A program made the position numbers and the translations under genes. A stretch of 64,000 bases of DNA from Triops longicaudatus (taxonomy: Eukaryota; Arthropoda; Branchiopoda; Notostraca; Triopsidae). Below, piece after piece: positions 1-11,431 of this stretch. Where the stretch lies: assembly GCA_022885665.1 (NCBI GenBank), contig JAGQDJ010000391.1, positions 1 through 64,000 of the forward strand. The letters are read 5' to 3'. The stretch's first letter is position 1, and each line of letters begins with the position of its first letter. Under the pieces are notes generated by a model that searched no databases, was not told the DNA's origin, and saw only the letters and a list, made by a program, of their open reading frames with translations.

Positions 1-92
<92 letters not shown>
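1..92. repeat. (ATT)n microsatellite
   Basis: The first 92 bases are an uninterrupted run of the trinucleotide TAT/ATT. It touches the left edge of the window, so its true length is unknown. Confidence 0.98.
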
Positions 93-93
<1 letters not shown>

Positions 94-3000
94 GAATACG
101 TGTAATTTATGGGATAGTCAGAAATGCTACAGCTAGTGAATGTAATATTGGACTCTAATACACTTTCAATCCACTTTCTTGCCATAACTAGCCCTACTTC
201 TGGAGGCAGAGAAAAACTGGGTTCAGTAGTAACACACTACGTATTTCCAATTTTTGCTTAGTGAACCAACTCAACTACCGTCGGAACTTAAAACTGTACG
301 CTTTAAAAATATAGTAATTACCTACATTAAAAATGCGGTCGTTTAAACGGACTCTCCTCACATGTTTTGTTGTCGATTCGGAGTTGAGCCGAAAGTGGCG
401 TCGGGTGTAACCTGCAATTATTTTCAAGAAAGTTGACAATGCATTGTTCGTAAAAAAAATGTTTTTATATTATTTAGCTACTTATGGCCATTTATTAACT
501 ATTTTCTTATGCTAGGCCATATTTGAACCACTTCTTCTGAAGAGCCAATTTAGTAAAGGAACCGAGAAATTGCCATATTCAAAATGTGCGGTGACTTTTG
601 AGTCGTTTTTACGTAGCAAAGCTTAGTTAACGTAATTAATTTTTAATACTAGAGTAACTTTTTTCTAAATCTCACGTTAATTACCATTTGATCGATCAAA
701 CAAAAATGGTAGCCCATAATTACATCTTTTGATATCTTCTATCAGTATCGGCAGTAGACTCATGGCTTGATTCAGCTCGAGGTGGTACCCAAATAGGCAG
801 AATAGAGTTGGACTATCGCCAGTCAAAATGTAAATGGTTCGTAGACGTCCCAATTTATACAAACCTGCTCACTGAAATTTCGACATTCCCAAGGTCCCGG
901 TAAAAGTGTAATTAATATACGTGTTTAAGTATTCAGAAAGCAAATAAGTGTCAAGTATGCTAAAGCATGACATTCATTAAAAGTATGAGAAAAAGGTGCA
1001 TTCATGACTTTCAGTAATGCAGAACCTACACAACCAATGAAACATTAGACACGTGTTAGAAAAGCCTTCATAGTCAAGCTTGTCAAACGATAATCAAGTT
1101 TCAAAGTTTTTGAAAAAAAATGAGTTTTGTGTTAAAATGCATTGGAAATTCCTCTATAAAATTGAATCCCAAAAAGTGCTCTACGAAAGTCAGTATATTA
1201 TGAGATTGGTGAACAAAAGAACATTACAACACTGTGACGCTGGGGATATGGTCGTCAAAAGCAAGTAACCCGCCTTGGTGCAGTTTGGTTATCGTATGGT
1301 ATCCTAGAAAAGCACAAACGATGTTTATAACACAAGACAATTTAATAGAGTTTTTCTATTTCCTCAAATGTCTATTACTGTTTTGAGTCATGTAAATAAT
1401 TCCCATCACAAATATGTATCCACAATGAGCAAATCGTTCGTAACAAAGAAATCCATAGTCAAGTCCACCAACCTAATAGACAGTATATCGGTGTGGTTTG
1501 TGTCTGTGTGTATGGGATGTAAACAAATTATAACATCAGCCACTTTAAGACAACCCCCAAGGAGATCGTTATCTGGCGAGCTAGGCCTCATAACATGTTG
1601 CCCTTACTATAAACATAACTACGTTTGGGACGGCTTACGAGACCATTGACCTTTCACACTTGGACTTCGACCACTCTCTACATCCGAGGTCTTTCGAAGT
1701 GCGAGTTCCATATCCGAGTCCTTGTACATGCCGTTCCCAAGAAGAGACGATGATTCATTACCCACCGCTACAAAAGACAATCACAAAATTTACAGAACCC
1801 ATTCAGCCAATACGTAACACAATGTTAACATCCTTCACCATAAATAAAAACATGTACCATACTATACTACTGTCGTTTCACCTATTAAAATCGAGCCAAG
1901 GAAACAATCAACATTCTAAATAAATTGAACTTGGGGAAACAATGAGAGTTGCCATGTTTGGTTCTGCGAACAAAACGTAAGAGTCACATAACGTAGCTAC
2001 ACTCGAATGTCGTGAATTTAGAGCCAGACACGTTACCTGGCTCGATATTTTAGTACAATTTACTGTTTACGAGTTTCGTATACTAATGTAAAAGAGCACA
2101 AGGGTAGAATTCGCATGGTTGGCACTAAAGAAAGTAGACAAATAAAACCTCAGACATGAATACCAAATTATAAATATAAATATGAAGGGTTCAATGTTAT
2201 TTTCCAGGAAGCCATTCGGGACTCGACGAGTCATCGGCTCCTCGCAATATGTAACCTAATTAATAATGTGCGAAGGTAACCCAATATTTAGATTTCTTAA
2301 TAATAACTCGTTTTGTTGGCTTGAAAAGCATATCTGTAACCAGAAGTCGTAATCAGTAAAAAAAATTAACCAGAAAAGTAGCTATAACACAACTTGTGAA
2401 TCAATTTTCTCATTAGGAAAACATTCGCTTTCAAATAGAACTGACGATGCAAAAATTATCCATCGTTAATCAGGCATGGAAAATACCTAGTTTTGAAAGT
2501 GCCGAAGGTTCAAAGGGATTCCCCCTTCTGTGACTTTTGAATATTAGTTGTACAATAAAGTTTTGAAAGTTTTACTATACAATATCTAACCAATTCGTCT
2601 CTCCCAATGTTTAGAATCATTGCCCCTAATTTGCACGAATCAAATGACATGTTCGAGAGTTCCGAGATTTACAAGCTAGATATGAACGTCTGATGATACA
2701 AGGGAAGTCTGAAACATTCTTGGCTGATTAGAAAAAGGTGGCTAAAGTGCAGCAATAAACTTCAGTCAAGTAGACTTTTGTGTGTTACAGACTAGTTAAT
2801 TTCAGTGATTGAAAGGATGCGAAAGTATAAGTATGCCAATTTATTAACGGTGCGAAATTTTTCCGTCTAAAATAAAAAGCAATTAAGACACGCACAAAAG
2901 CAGCTCAAAGTTTCGAGATGAATGGGAAATGAAAACTTCCCCAGAAACAAAAAACGTGCTTGTCATACTGAAAGATTTATGCGCCAGCGAGAATAATCTT

Positions 3001-3147
3001 CAAAAACTGAGTTTTATGTTGAAAATAAAGAACTCACTGACGTTAGCAACAACGAGCACAGAATATGTTGCATCCGCTAAGATTTTTCCCTATTAGTTTA
3101 TGCTTGAATGATTCCGAGTTTGGTTAACAATTAACCTCTCCTGTTCC
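93..3147. other. gene-poor region, no supported gene
   Basis: The open frames here are short, lack recognisable protein motifs and are not joined by matching splice sites. I see AT-rich intergenic DNA only. It may carry the 3' UTR of the minus-strand Popeye gene or of a gene off the left edge. Confidence 0.6.
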
Positions 3148-3151
3148 TTAA

Positions 3152-3622
3152 GGCCCCAGTATATACAACTTTTAATGTTGCTTAGAAACAAAATATGAGA
3201 GACATAATTTTCTTCGGGGAGGGGAGGTCTCTTATGGTAACAAACAGCAAAGGTTGAATTAAGTCAAATAGAAATTCTAGATATAGGCACATCCCAATAT
3301 TGTCATACAAGACCTAAAACTTTCAGAGACAATACAAAGAAACATACTTGACCAACTTCGTTTCTCTTTATACCTTAAAGTTTCAAAAAATCAGACTTAG
3401 TGCATCAGTTTCCCTGATTTTCATTTTCCGTGTATAAAAAAGTAGCAAAATTCATACGTAGTTTACAAATTATAGCAAAAGCTTTTTGAAGAAAAACTCA
3501 AACTGGTGCACTAGACACCTACACCACCAACATTCCTGTGACCATATTTTTTATGTTTAACCATTTTCCCAGCATGATGTCTGAAAATTTCCATGTTATT
3601 CTCCCATAAGGGTTTGTGTACT
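3152..3622 (+). mobile_element. TTAA-flanked MITE, family A copy 1 (piggyBac-like target site)
   Basis: The left end is TTAA followed by GGCCCCAGTATATACAAC. The body is shared with copies near 31.6-32.3 kb (opposite orientation) and 60.5-61.0 kb, for example the blocks around TAGTGCATCAGTTTCC and the end block around TTCTCCCATAAGGG. The right terminal repeat is eroded: GTGTAC runs straight into unrelated DNA instead of GTACCGGGGCC-TTAA. No transposase is present, so it is non-autonomous. It lies just downstream of the Popeye gene. Confidence 0.75.
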
Positions 3623-3962
3623 TAGTGATAATTTGATATATTGATACTTTAACGGATGCAAGCAGTGGATAGCGATTTAAGCGATTTTTTAAAATTTAAG
3701 CGATTTTTTACACATTTTGTTCATAACAACGGTGCACTCATATTTTGTGCGGCTATTCTTGCCTTCAAAAAAACTGAAAGAAAAGAAAACAGAATTTACG
3801 TTTATCTTAAAACCAATAAAAAATCCACGATGTGTTAGGAACCCATTTAATTTACGGTACTATCTGTTGAATTATTTCGCTTTTTTATCTTTTTCTCAAC
3901 ACTCTTTTCTATATTCACTCAATCCGCCATGCTAATTAACTAAGTTCACTCTGTGTTTTTAA

Positions 3963-6876
3963 TCAGCACATACCTTCTTGGGGAGACATCTGCTGCAATA
4001 ACGCGATTAAACTTAGATTCTCTTTCGTCAGCATCAAATTCTTGCTTGCGTAGTGATCCTGTTCATCATGAGCATTACTGCTAGTCAAAGACATAACGCC
4101 ATGTGCCTGCAAGAAAGTAACACAGCATTACTATAATTCGTTATTTAATTTCCAATTCAAAGTTAAAAATCATGCAGATCCTAGAATAGCAGGTTTTGGG
4201 TAATAGTTTTTTTTTCGGGAATGCAAAGTATCGTGCAATAGGCATGCAAACTTAGCACATACATTATAGAAACTAACTAGAACACGCGGAGATTATGGAG
4301 TTATGTTTGAAAAAGAGAATGAATTGAGGAGAGGACGCCATAATAAAAAATCTTCCACCGAGATCTTGGCATTTATAGCGGTCAGAATTTGCTCCGTAAT
4401 GGACACCGGCTTCGTAGGACAATCCGACACCTTTTATATAATGTAATGCCAAAAAAATATTACATCCCAAGTTTACAAGTCTGGTTTGAGAAGGGTTGTC
4501 GGACATTGCAATAGTTCAAGTTTCGAAAATTATGGAAGAAGACGAGAAACAGGCTCAACTTACCATTATCAGTTTCTCAACAACATCTTGACCCAGAATG
4601 TGGCTGAAAACAGCTTGAAGATGCGGATCGGATGTTAAGGTTAATTTTAATTTATCCTTTTGCCACATCAATACTTTGCTCTCTTCCAAGGCCGTAACGG
4701 TAACCTGAGAATTATGGCATAGGAATTCATTGACCTTTGCCTTCGTGTTTGGGACTTTTTGCACTTATCTGAGAGCATGTATCCGAGAGAACACCGAACC
4801 ACTCAGCCGAGTCGACAAATTGGTTAGCGTTTATTACGTGAAGGACACGACCCTGCTGGGAAGCCACACACCTGAAATTGGTGCAAAAACAAATTGGTTG
4901 GAGACAAGGAAGTAAAAACAGAGGAAGACTGTTGACTTACTTTCCTTCAAGAAGTAACGATAACGTATCGACTTGGGTTTCACCCTCTCTTGCGAAAGAT
5001 TCATGGGGCTGTAAGTGGCGAATAAGTTTCATGCAGTCAACCACCTTTTTAAACTGGAGTTTGCTGATTTTCAACGGCTCGAACATCGTCTTGTACACCT
5101 GCAGACAAGCAAAAACACATGATTTTACATTTCTCAAGAACAGGGCAAATTTCAATGCTCTGATGTCATGAATTGTTTAAAAGCTAATACTTTATCGTGT
5201 AAACTGTAATATTATAACACGGCCAACAATAATTACGATGAATATAGCTTAGAATTTTTTTTCACAAAAGATTGCGTTAAGGATATTGCGTCAAGACCTG
5301 ATTAAAGTCGGGATCAAAATCCCTTTTCCAGTACCAATCTGAATGCATTAAGGCGATGAGCAGGACTACGTTAATCACCACAAAAATCATATTCCAAACA
5401 AAAACGTCGAAGGCACATGCAATAAAAGCGGCATAGAGGCATAAGAACAGCGAGGCAAAGATCAGCGAGAAACGAAGGAAATAACTGCCGTAAACCGAAT
5501 GGACCGGTACAGGCACGTAGGTAAGAAAAACAAATAACTGGGCTAATTGGAAAAAAATGTGTTGGGAAGGATTCCACGCGCTGCACACTTCCATATTTTA
5601 TAGGTCAAACTATATTATTAAAGGAGCGCAAGGAAATTATTTCGCACGTCTCCACACTTTACTGTCCAAACCTGTCCAACTAGAATAACACATCGATAAT
5701 TAAGTGTGTCTGGCCCCATTGTGACAACGGAACTCATATGAACCTTAAAAAAAAACGGCACTTTGGCAGCATCATGTCACCGATAAGAACATACCAGAAT
5801 AGGGCACGGTTTAATCTATTAAACCATGATAACCTCCTTGCATAATCGACATATTTTATCTAAAAAGTTATAATATCTTCCGTAGTTTCCTCTACCCTTG
5901 ATACATAAGCAACTATTTATAACAAAATCCTTTATGGATATCAAACTCTCTCGTTCCTATCCAAAACCTTACCGTTGATAATTATAATTATTTCAGAAAC
6001 TACTCGTCCATTGCTAGGCTTTGCTTACTGTTAAATGTGACAACCTATTTCATGTCTCCGTCATGCATTGCCAAGCCGGTTATCATATTATTTTAAGTGG
6101 GTATAACTGTAAAGAAGTTGAGATGAGCATTAGGCTTTCACGCAATAGAACGCCGAAAAAAACGTTTCAAATGATAAGACCCACGAAATATATCAGTTAC
6201 AGCGAATTGAGGCCTTTGGTGCCGTACTAACCAGGGACATGGGGCCTCTATGAAACATCACCGGGGTACACCCATTGAATAGGTTTTGCATATAACATTT
6301 CCCAAAAGGATCGCCTTGTCTTACCTGATCTAAATCTGGGATAATCCTGACGGGCCTCATCGAGTAAAGCACTACAACGAAATGCACTGCGTTGATGACG
6401 GTGAAAACGGCGTTCCACAAGAAAGTGTCAAAGGCACAAATGACGGTCATGGCCCAGAAGGTAAAGAAAAAGCTGCCAATTGCCAAGACAAGTCGCAAAT
6501 ACAGAAGTCCGCATAAGCTATTCTTAGCGAAGTAAGAGAGCAGTAAAAAGATGTTAGCGAGCTGGAAGGTATAGTGGTTGATCGGCAACCATTGCGTGCA
6601 AATCCAGCATTCTTCGGTAGTTCCATTGCGCTCACTATCCGTTAAAACACTGTCATTCAACGCTGCAAGTGGCTTCAGCGCGTCACTCAATTCTGTTGCG
6701 TCAAGATTTCCGCGTTGTTGTGGAATCAATGATCGCTGCCACTCAGGGTCATCGTAATCTGGATCGTATTCCTCGTCGAGAGAGGTTACCGAAGTCCTGT
6801 TTTGGCACCGAACTGTATTGAGGAGGAGTAAGAGGCTACAATAGAATGTCTGCCGTAGAATCTGGTATTGATTCAT
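3963..6876 (-). CDS. POPDC: Popeye domain-containing protein (POPDC/BVES family)
   Basis: This is a membrane protein whose cytoplasmic Popeye domain binds cAMP in characterised animals. Exons on the minus strand are 6876-6325, 5098-4941, 4871-4769, 4704-4564 and 4106-3974, reading to a stop at 3963 if the last donor is unused; this gives about 365 aa and all phases close. Exon 1 encodes a secreted-type N-terminus with an Asn-rich ectodomain and three hydrophobic helices (about residues 107-165). The Popeye domain follows, starting at VYKTMFEPLKISK. The phosphate-binding cassette reads FVDSAEW and SQVTV, the counterparts of DSPE and FQVT. The intron between these two motifs has an AT donor (CAG|ATAAGT). 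An alternative first exon (5594-5298) lies between exon 1 and the shared exons. A 5' UTR intron (GTAAGT donor near 6988, acceptor near 6922) is likely. Confidence 0.85.
5298..5594 (-). CDS. alternative first exon of the Popeye gene (duplicated transmembrane exon)
   Basis: A second exon encodes the three-helix Popeye membrane segment, starting MEVCSAWNPSQHIFF and ending DFDPDFNQ. It resembles the end of the upstream exon 1 (WNAVFTVINAV versus WNMIFVVINVV; DLDQ versus DFNQ). It stops in the same phase 0, so it can splice to the same Popeye-domain exons, giving about 280 aa without the long ectodomain. Its donor is weak (CAG|GTCTTG), and reading through gives a stop at 5277. A TATAAA sequence sits directly upstream of the ATG, so it may have its own promoter. 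It could instead be the start of a second gene sharing exons, or a decayed copy. Confidence 0.65.
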
Positions 6877-8046
6877 GGTTAATGGATGTTTTGTATTTTT
6901 TCTCCCTTTTGTTGAACAACCTATAGAACAAAACAAATTTGTTACTTTCCGTTGCAATCGCACCTTTCGAACTTCACTGGCAAACTTACTTTCGACAGGC
7001 ACAATGAAAGGCAAAGAAGCTATACGTAATAACAACCTCAAGTATCCGTACTCTTCACGCCAGTGCTGCGTGTGTACCTGCGCAGACTTCGTACAAGAGT
7101 GAACCTTGCCAAGGGTTGAGCACGGGTCATTTATGGGCGAAAGCTTTGCCTCCGCCTCAGCGTTTTGTCCTGCGCTGCTGTTCCGGTCGTCCAGCACGGA
7201 CAGAGTCGCCCTTCGTAGTGTTGTGTGTTTTGCTTGAACGATGAACACAGAAGCAGCTAATTTGCAAGCTGGTCCACAACACACGAACCGTCTTAAAGCA
7301 CACCGAAACTGGTACTACCCGCAAACTCTACGTTACCAAGAGCCCAAGACACGCTGTTATGCATTCTGTACGATGCTTAGGAACGAGTTCGGGACAGAAG
7401 ATGACGGGGTACAGCGTCACTCGACACAGACGGCTATGGCCGAAAACATGTCTTTCGCTTCTTCAGACTCCCCATCTCAACTCGGAGGTTCAAGGCTATT
7501 TCTGAACTCTTCTATCCCTCCTTGCTCTTTATGCAGACGGGAGACCACGTGGGTTACGTCAAGGCTGGTAACTGAAAAGCAAACACTGTAGGACTTGGTT
7601 CTTCTTCACAGTATTCTGGAATTGCAGGCGATATCTCGAAACGGCCGCTGGGAAAAGGGAAATGTGGTCTGATAATGAATTTAATTTACTACGTTTCGAA
7701 TACTACGTTTCGGAGTATGAAAAAAACTAGGAAAAAATGCAGGGGCCACGTGTTTATTAAAACACGAAGAAATGACATACGTAATAGACTCATGTAAAAG
7801 TAAGTGAAAACCTGCCATAAGTAATGCAATTTTCGGTACAAAATGTATAAAGTGTCGACAAATTTTTAAATTGTGAAATATACGGACGTACGTCGATATA
7901 CTAGCATCCGTATATTTTACGTAAAGTAAAAGCTGGGAAGACAACTTCCAATTAAAGCAAAGCTTGTAGCATGCGGCACCCACTTATTCAATGACAAAGC
8001 ACTCATATTTCTCACGGGTTGGGATATGCAAGCAATAATCCGCGAC

Positions 8047-8202
8047 CAGTGGCGCAGCCAGGGGGTAGGCCCGGCAGGCCCAGGCCTACCCCGAAATCCT
8101 TAAAAAATATGCGGATAATAAACATTTAGTTGAATTGAGACAAATTGAGGGGCGTTTGAGTGTACAGGCCTACCCCGAAACAAATTCCTAGCTGCGCCTC
8201 TG
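8047..8202. mobile_element. hAT-type MITE with perfect 8-bp target duplication
   Basis: The 156-bp element begins CAGTGGCGCAGCCAGG and ends TAGCTGCGCCTCTG, which are inverted termini of CAG..CTG type. It is flanked by identical 8-bp copies of TCCGCGAC at 8039-8046 and 8203-8210. An internal motif AGGCCTACCCCGAAA is repeated twice. It has no coding capacity. The perfect duplication suggests a fairly recent insertion. Confidence 0.9.
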
Positions 8203-10121
8203 TCCGCGACCAGAATGTTAAGCATAGGTGGAGGATTTCAACGGAACTTCGAGCTTTTCTAGTTTTGAGGCGATCTGTCGCAATCAATAAGACTTTGCTT
8301 GTAGAGTAAAACTTGGACTTACGTGCTTCCGGATCCGTCGGCCTAAATTGCGGCGTCTATTTTCGCTACCCTTACCTGACAGACGCGTGTTATATAGCGT
8401 GCGTTACGTGTGACAAACGCAGTTTGCCTTCAGCGTTGAACAGACAAGTACGGACTGTACTGAAGGAAGTGGCGGGGATAAGGAGCAAGTGCCACTGCCT
8501 GTTTCAGATAATGACTGTTTTCGTTATTGGAGAAAAGACAGCGCTGCCAAGGGAATGTATGGGGGGGGATCCCCTAAGTGAAAACTCAGAATCAATAATT
8601 TTTCCCTAGTAAAGTGTGAAAAACACAGGTTTATTGCGTGCGGCAAAATGTATACTTTTTAGAACTGTAATGTATCGTTCTATTCAATGGGTTCTGCCAT
8701 AAAGGACTAGACCATCCCATGATTACTATTATTTACTTTTTTCACAATGGCAGCATGTGGGAAGACGGTAGGCTTCATCCGTGACTTTTGTCGTTATAAC
8801 AATTCCGACGAACTGCAAAGCGACTATTTATGGAAATTTCTCAATTATGGTAGACACACACAAGAAATCACTCATGTGGATACAGTACTACCCCGATTTT
8901 GTCAACTGATCGGGAGTGAAGGGGAGCTGACAAGTTAGAAAGTTGGCAAAATCAGGTACGCGTATTTAATAAATCTATATGAGAAAATTTTGAGAAAATT
9001 TTTGAGCGAATAAAAATGCATTCTCTAATTAATTATACTGTCATGAACCCACTGTGCAAAAATTCCATGACATCCACGGATAAATGCTTTAAAAGCCAAA
9101 AAAATAACATTGTTATTAAGTTTATTTTTCTGAGGCAGTTGACATACGTAGGGTTTCATGATCAAGGTTTACAAGATTGGAATATTACTATAATTTCCTT
9201 ATAATATGAAAACCAATTACATTTAAATTATTAATTACTTAATCAAACGATCTGTTCGACTCCCAGTGCATCCCAACGAATAACGACACGATGGTACACT
9301 GAAACACTGTCAAGCACAAAAGGAGGTAAGACAAGCGTGATTGACAACCTATGGGAGTCAAGATAAGAGAGAAGTCATATAACAATCACTAAAGCGAACT
9401 CTACCAATATGTTTTCCTTCCCACGGAAAGCATTTTGCGCGCTTCGAAATCAAATCAGCAAGCACGCCATCCATCGAAGTTCGTATCGTACGAGTTTGTT
9501 TGAGTATAAACCCTAGCTCCTCGTCACCAGTGGGATATCGGTTTAACGATAAGCTTTCCTCTAGAATGAAAATGCTCCGCAAAATATTGGTCTTTACTCA
9601 TTTTCTAGTGTTAGAAAAATAAGCGTAAAAAGCATAATGTATAAAAGGAAGAATTCTGAGAAGTTAGAACATTTGGATCAAGCACCAATGTGTGCATACA
9701 GAATAAGGTGGAGAAAAGTTACAACACATTTTTTCCGTCTTACAAACGTCGCTATAAATTATTCAGGAAAAGTTTTAATAAAGATTCAAGGAATATTCTC
9801 CATACTGAGCACTCCGACAAGCGCACTCTTTTTAAGAATTGTGATAATGAGCGAGTGCACTTGCAGAAATCAATGAAGAGAGCGAGCGGAGCGCTCGCGA
9901 AAACAAGAGCGAATAAGCAGCTCCGCCCATATTGAAAACACGGACGGCTATCAATGGACTGTAAATTAAACTCTCATCGTTGGAGCTTCATGGATATGGG
10001 AATTCTAACTTCTAAGCGAGGATACAGCTCTTTGTTTCTACGGATAAGTAATCAACAGTAAATAAATAGGCCAGGTAGCTCTTGCCATTTACTTTATCTG
10101 TGGCTTTAGTGTACTGTGCAG

Positions 10122-10460
10122 CAGTGGTTGACAACCTACGGCCTATGTGTTGGATCCGGCCCGCGCACCTAATTTATCCGGCTCCCGGTGCTCAGACAGA
10201 GAATGACGTTTTACGTAGAATAGCATATTTGGGGTGCAAAAGAGCGTCCAAAGTCTCATTTCTTTACAAGACAAGTGAAACGTTAATTAAAAACGATTAT
10301 TTGTAAACAATCCGTCTTTATTTTTCTCTTAAGTAATACCCGATTAAGTATTTCAATTGGCTAATCCTGCCTGCCTTCACCTTACACGTCAAGATCCGGT
10401 CCTCAGCCACCTCACATAGCTTTTAATGGCCCGTGAAGGGGAAAAGATTGCCGACCTCTG
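10122..10460. mobile_element. hAT-type MITE, older copy
   Basis: The termini are CAGTGGTTGACAACCTACGG on the left and, on the complement of the right end, CAGAGGTCGGCAATC. They pair imperfectly and fit the CAGRGGTYGRCAA class of hAT ends. The flanks CTGTGCAG (10114-10121) and CTATACAG (10461-10468) look like an eroded 8-bp duplication. It has no coding capacity. Confidence 0.75.
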
Positions 10461-11431
10461 CTATACAGGGTGTTTAGAAAACCGCAGTATACCTGCATTC
10501 TTTTGCTTGTAACAAAGAAATGGCTTAAAAGAAAAATTCGTCGATAATTACCGGAAGTTCGGAACTCATACACGCGTCTGTCTTTGCCAGGCCACTAAAC
10601 GAAATTCATGCAAATACTGGTATTATGGAATACTTGCATTACAACGAAGTAATCGCCTCATTCGCCCATGATGAATTACAGAAACAAACTAGCATGAGCT
10701 AATTAAAGATACGGTGTTAAAGGGTTGCATAGCTTGTCCGCGAAGCCTGAGTATTTTGTGACGAGTAAAGGTTTGCAGTGCTAAATGACTCGGTAAGGAA
10801 CGGAGTATATGAAACAAGGTTAGTCTTTTTGTCAGTTTTAATATCTAAATATATACTACCAACGATTTCGGGAACCTGTATTCCAAGGATTTTATTCCGA
10901 AGTGTACTGTATCTTACGCTCGGTCAGATACTGGGTGCAGTATGTCGAATACACCAGATCTCTTGGAGTTTTCAACATTAATAGTACTTTATATTTTTAT
11001 ACAGAAGGATGCGACTAATGATGCGAGAGCCTAATTTTTACGAACACTTTTTTTATTGTATTGGGACCTGCCTCACACACCCACCACATACACACAGAAC
11101 TTGACTCTCTGTAGGACAGAATCGAAAAGAATGCATTTAGGACACAAGTCTCGGATGTGCTGAGAAATTAGGCTAAACAAAGAAAGAAAACTTTCCTTGC
11201 TCACCACAAAATGGCTGGATGTTTTGTTTTTAAATATGAAAGAAAAAATGTTTCATGACGTTATCAATCTGCCAGCATTACACCAAGATCCTTCCTAACG
11301 TTTCAAACACGTTTGATTTCTTTCTTCTTGCAGTTCTAATCCTGCAACCAAACTCGCCCTCCGAACACTGAATAGTTCTTTACAACACGTTAATTCCTCA
11401 ATACAACTTTTCTTTTTCTCTGCTTGTACTC

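Larger units (their letters stand above)
7285..11431. other. gene-poor region with MITEs
   Basis: Open frames of 60-116 codons at 7241-7591, 8313-8609, 9358-9582 and 9637-9935 have no recognised homology. I could not link them to neighbouring exons by phase-matched splice sites. Two hAT-type MITEs (8047-8202 and 10122-10460) lie here. A short GC-rich palindrome GCGAGCG-GAG-CGCTCGC is near 9882. Confidence 0.55.

Noticed and set aside
6877..7284. The 363-codon frame extends the Popeye exon upstream to 7284
   Set aside because: A good 5' intron (donor near 6988, acceptor near 6922) and the signal-peptide-like start at 6876 fit better. The upstream frame has no membrane-protein character and is probably UTR.
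7241..7591. 116-codon plus-strand frame opposite the Popeye 5' end
   Set aside because: No motif, no supported splice partner, and it overlaps the likely Popeye promoter and UTR.
9358..9582. 74-codon minus-strand frame (YPTGDEELGFILKQ)
   Set aside because: It looks moderately protein-like, but I recognise no family and found no neighbouring exons. Not supported as a gene.
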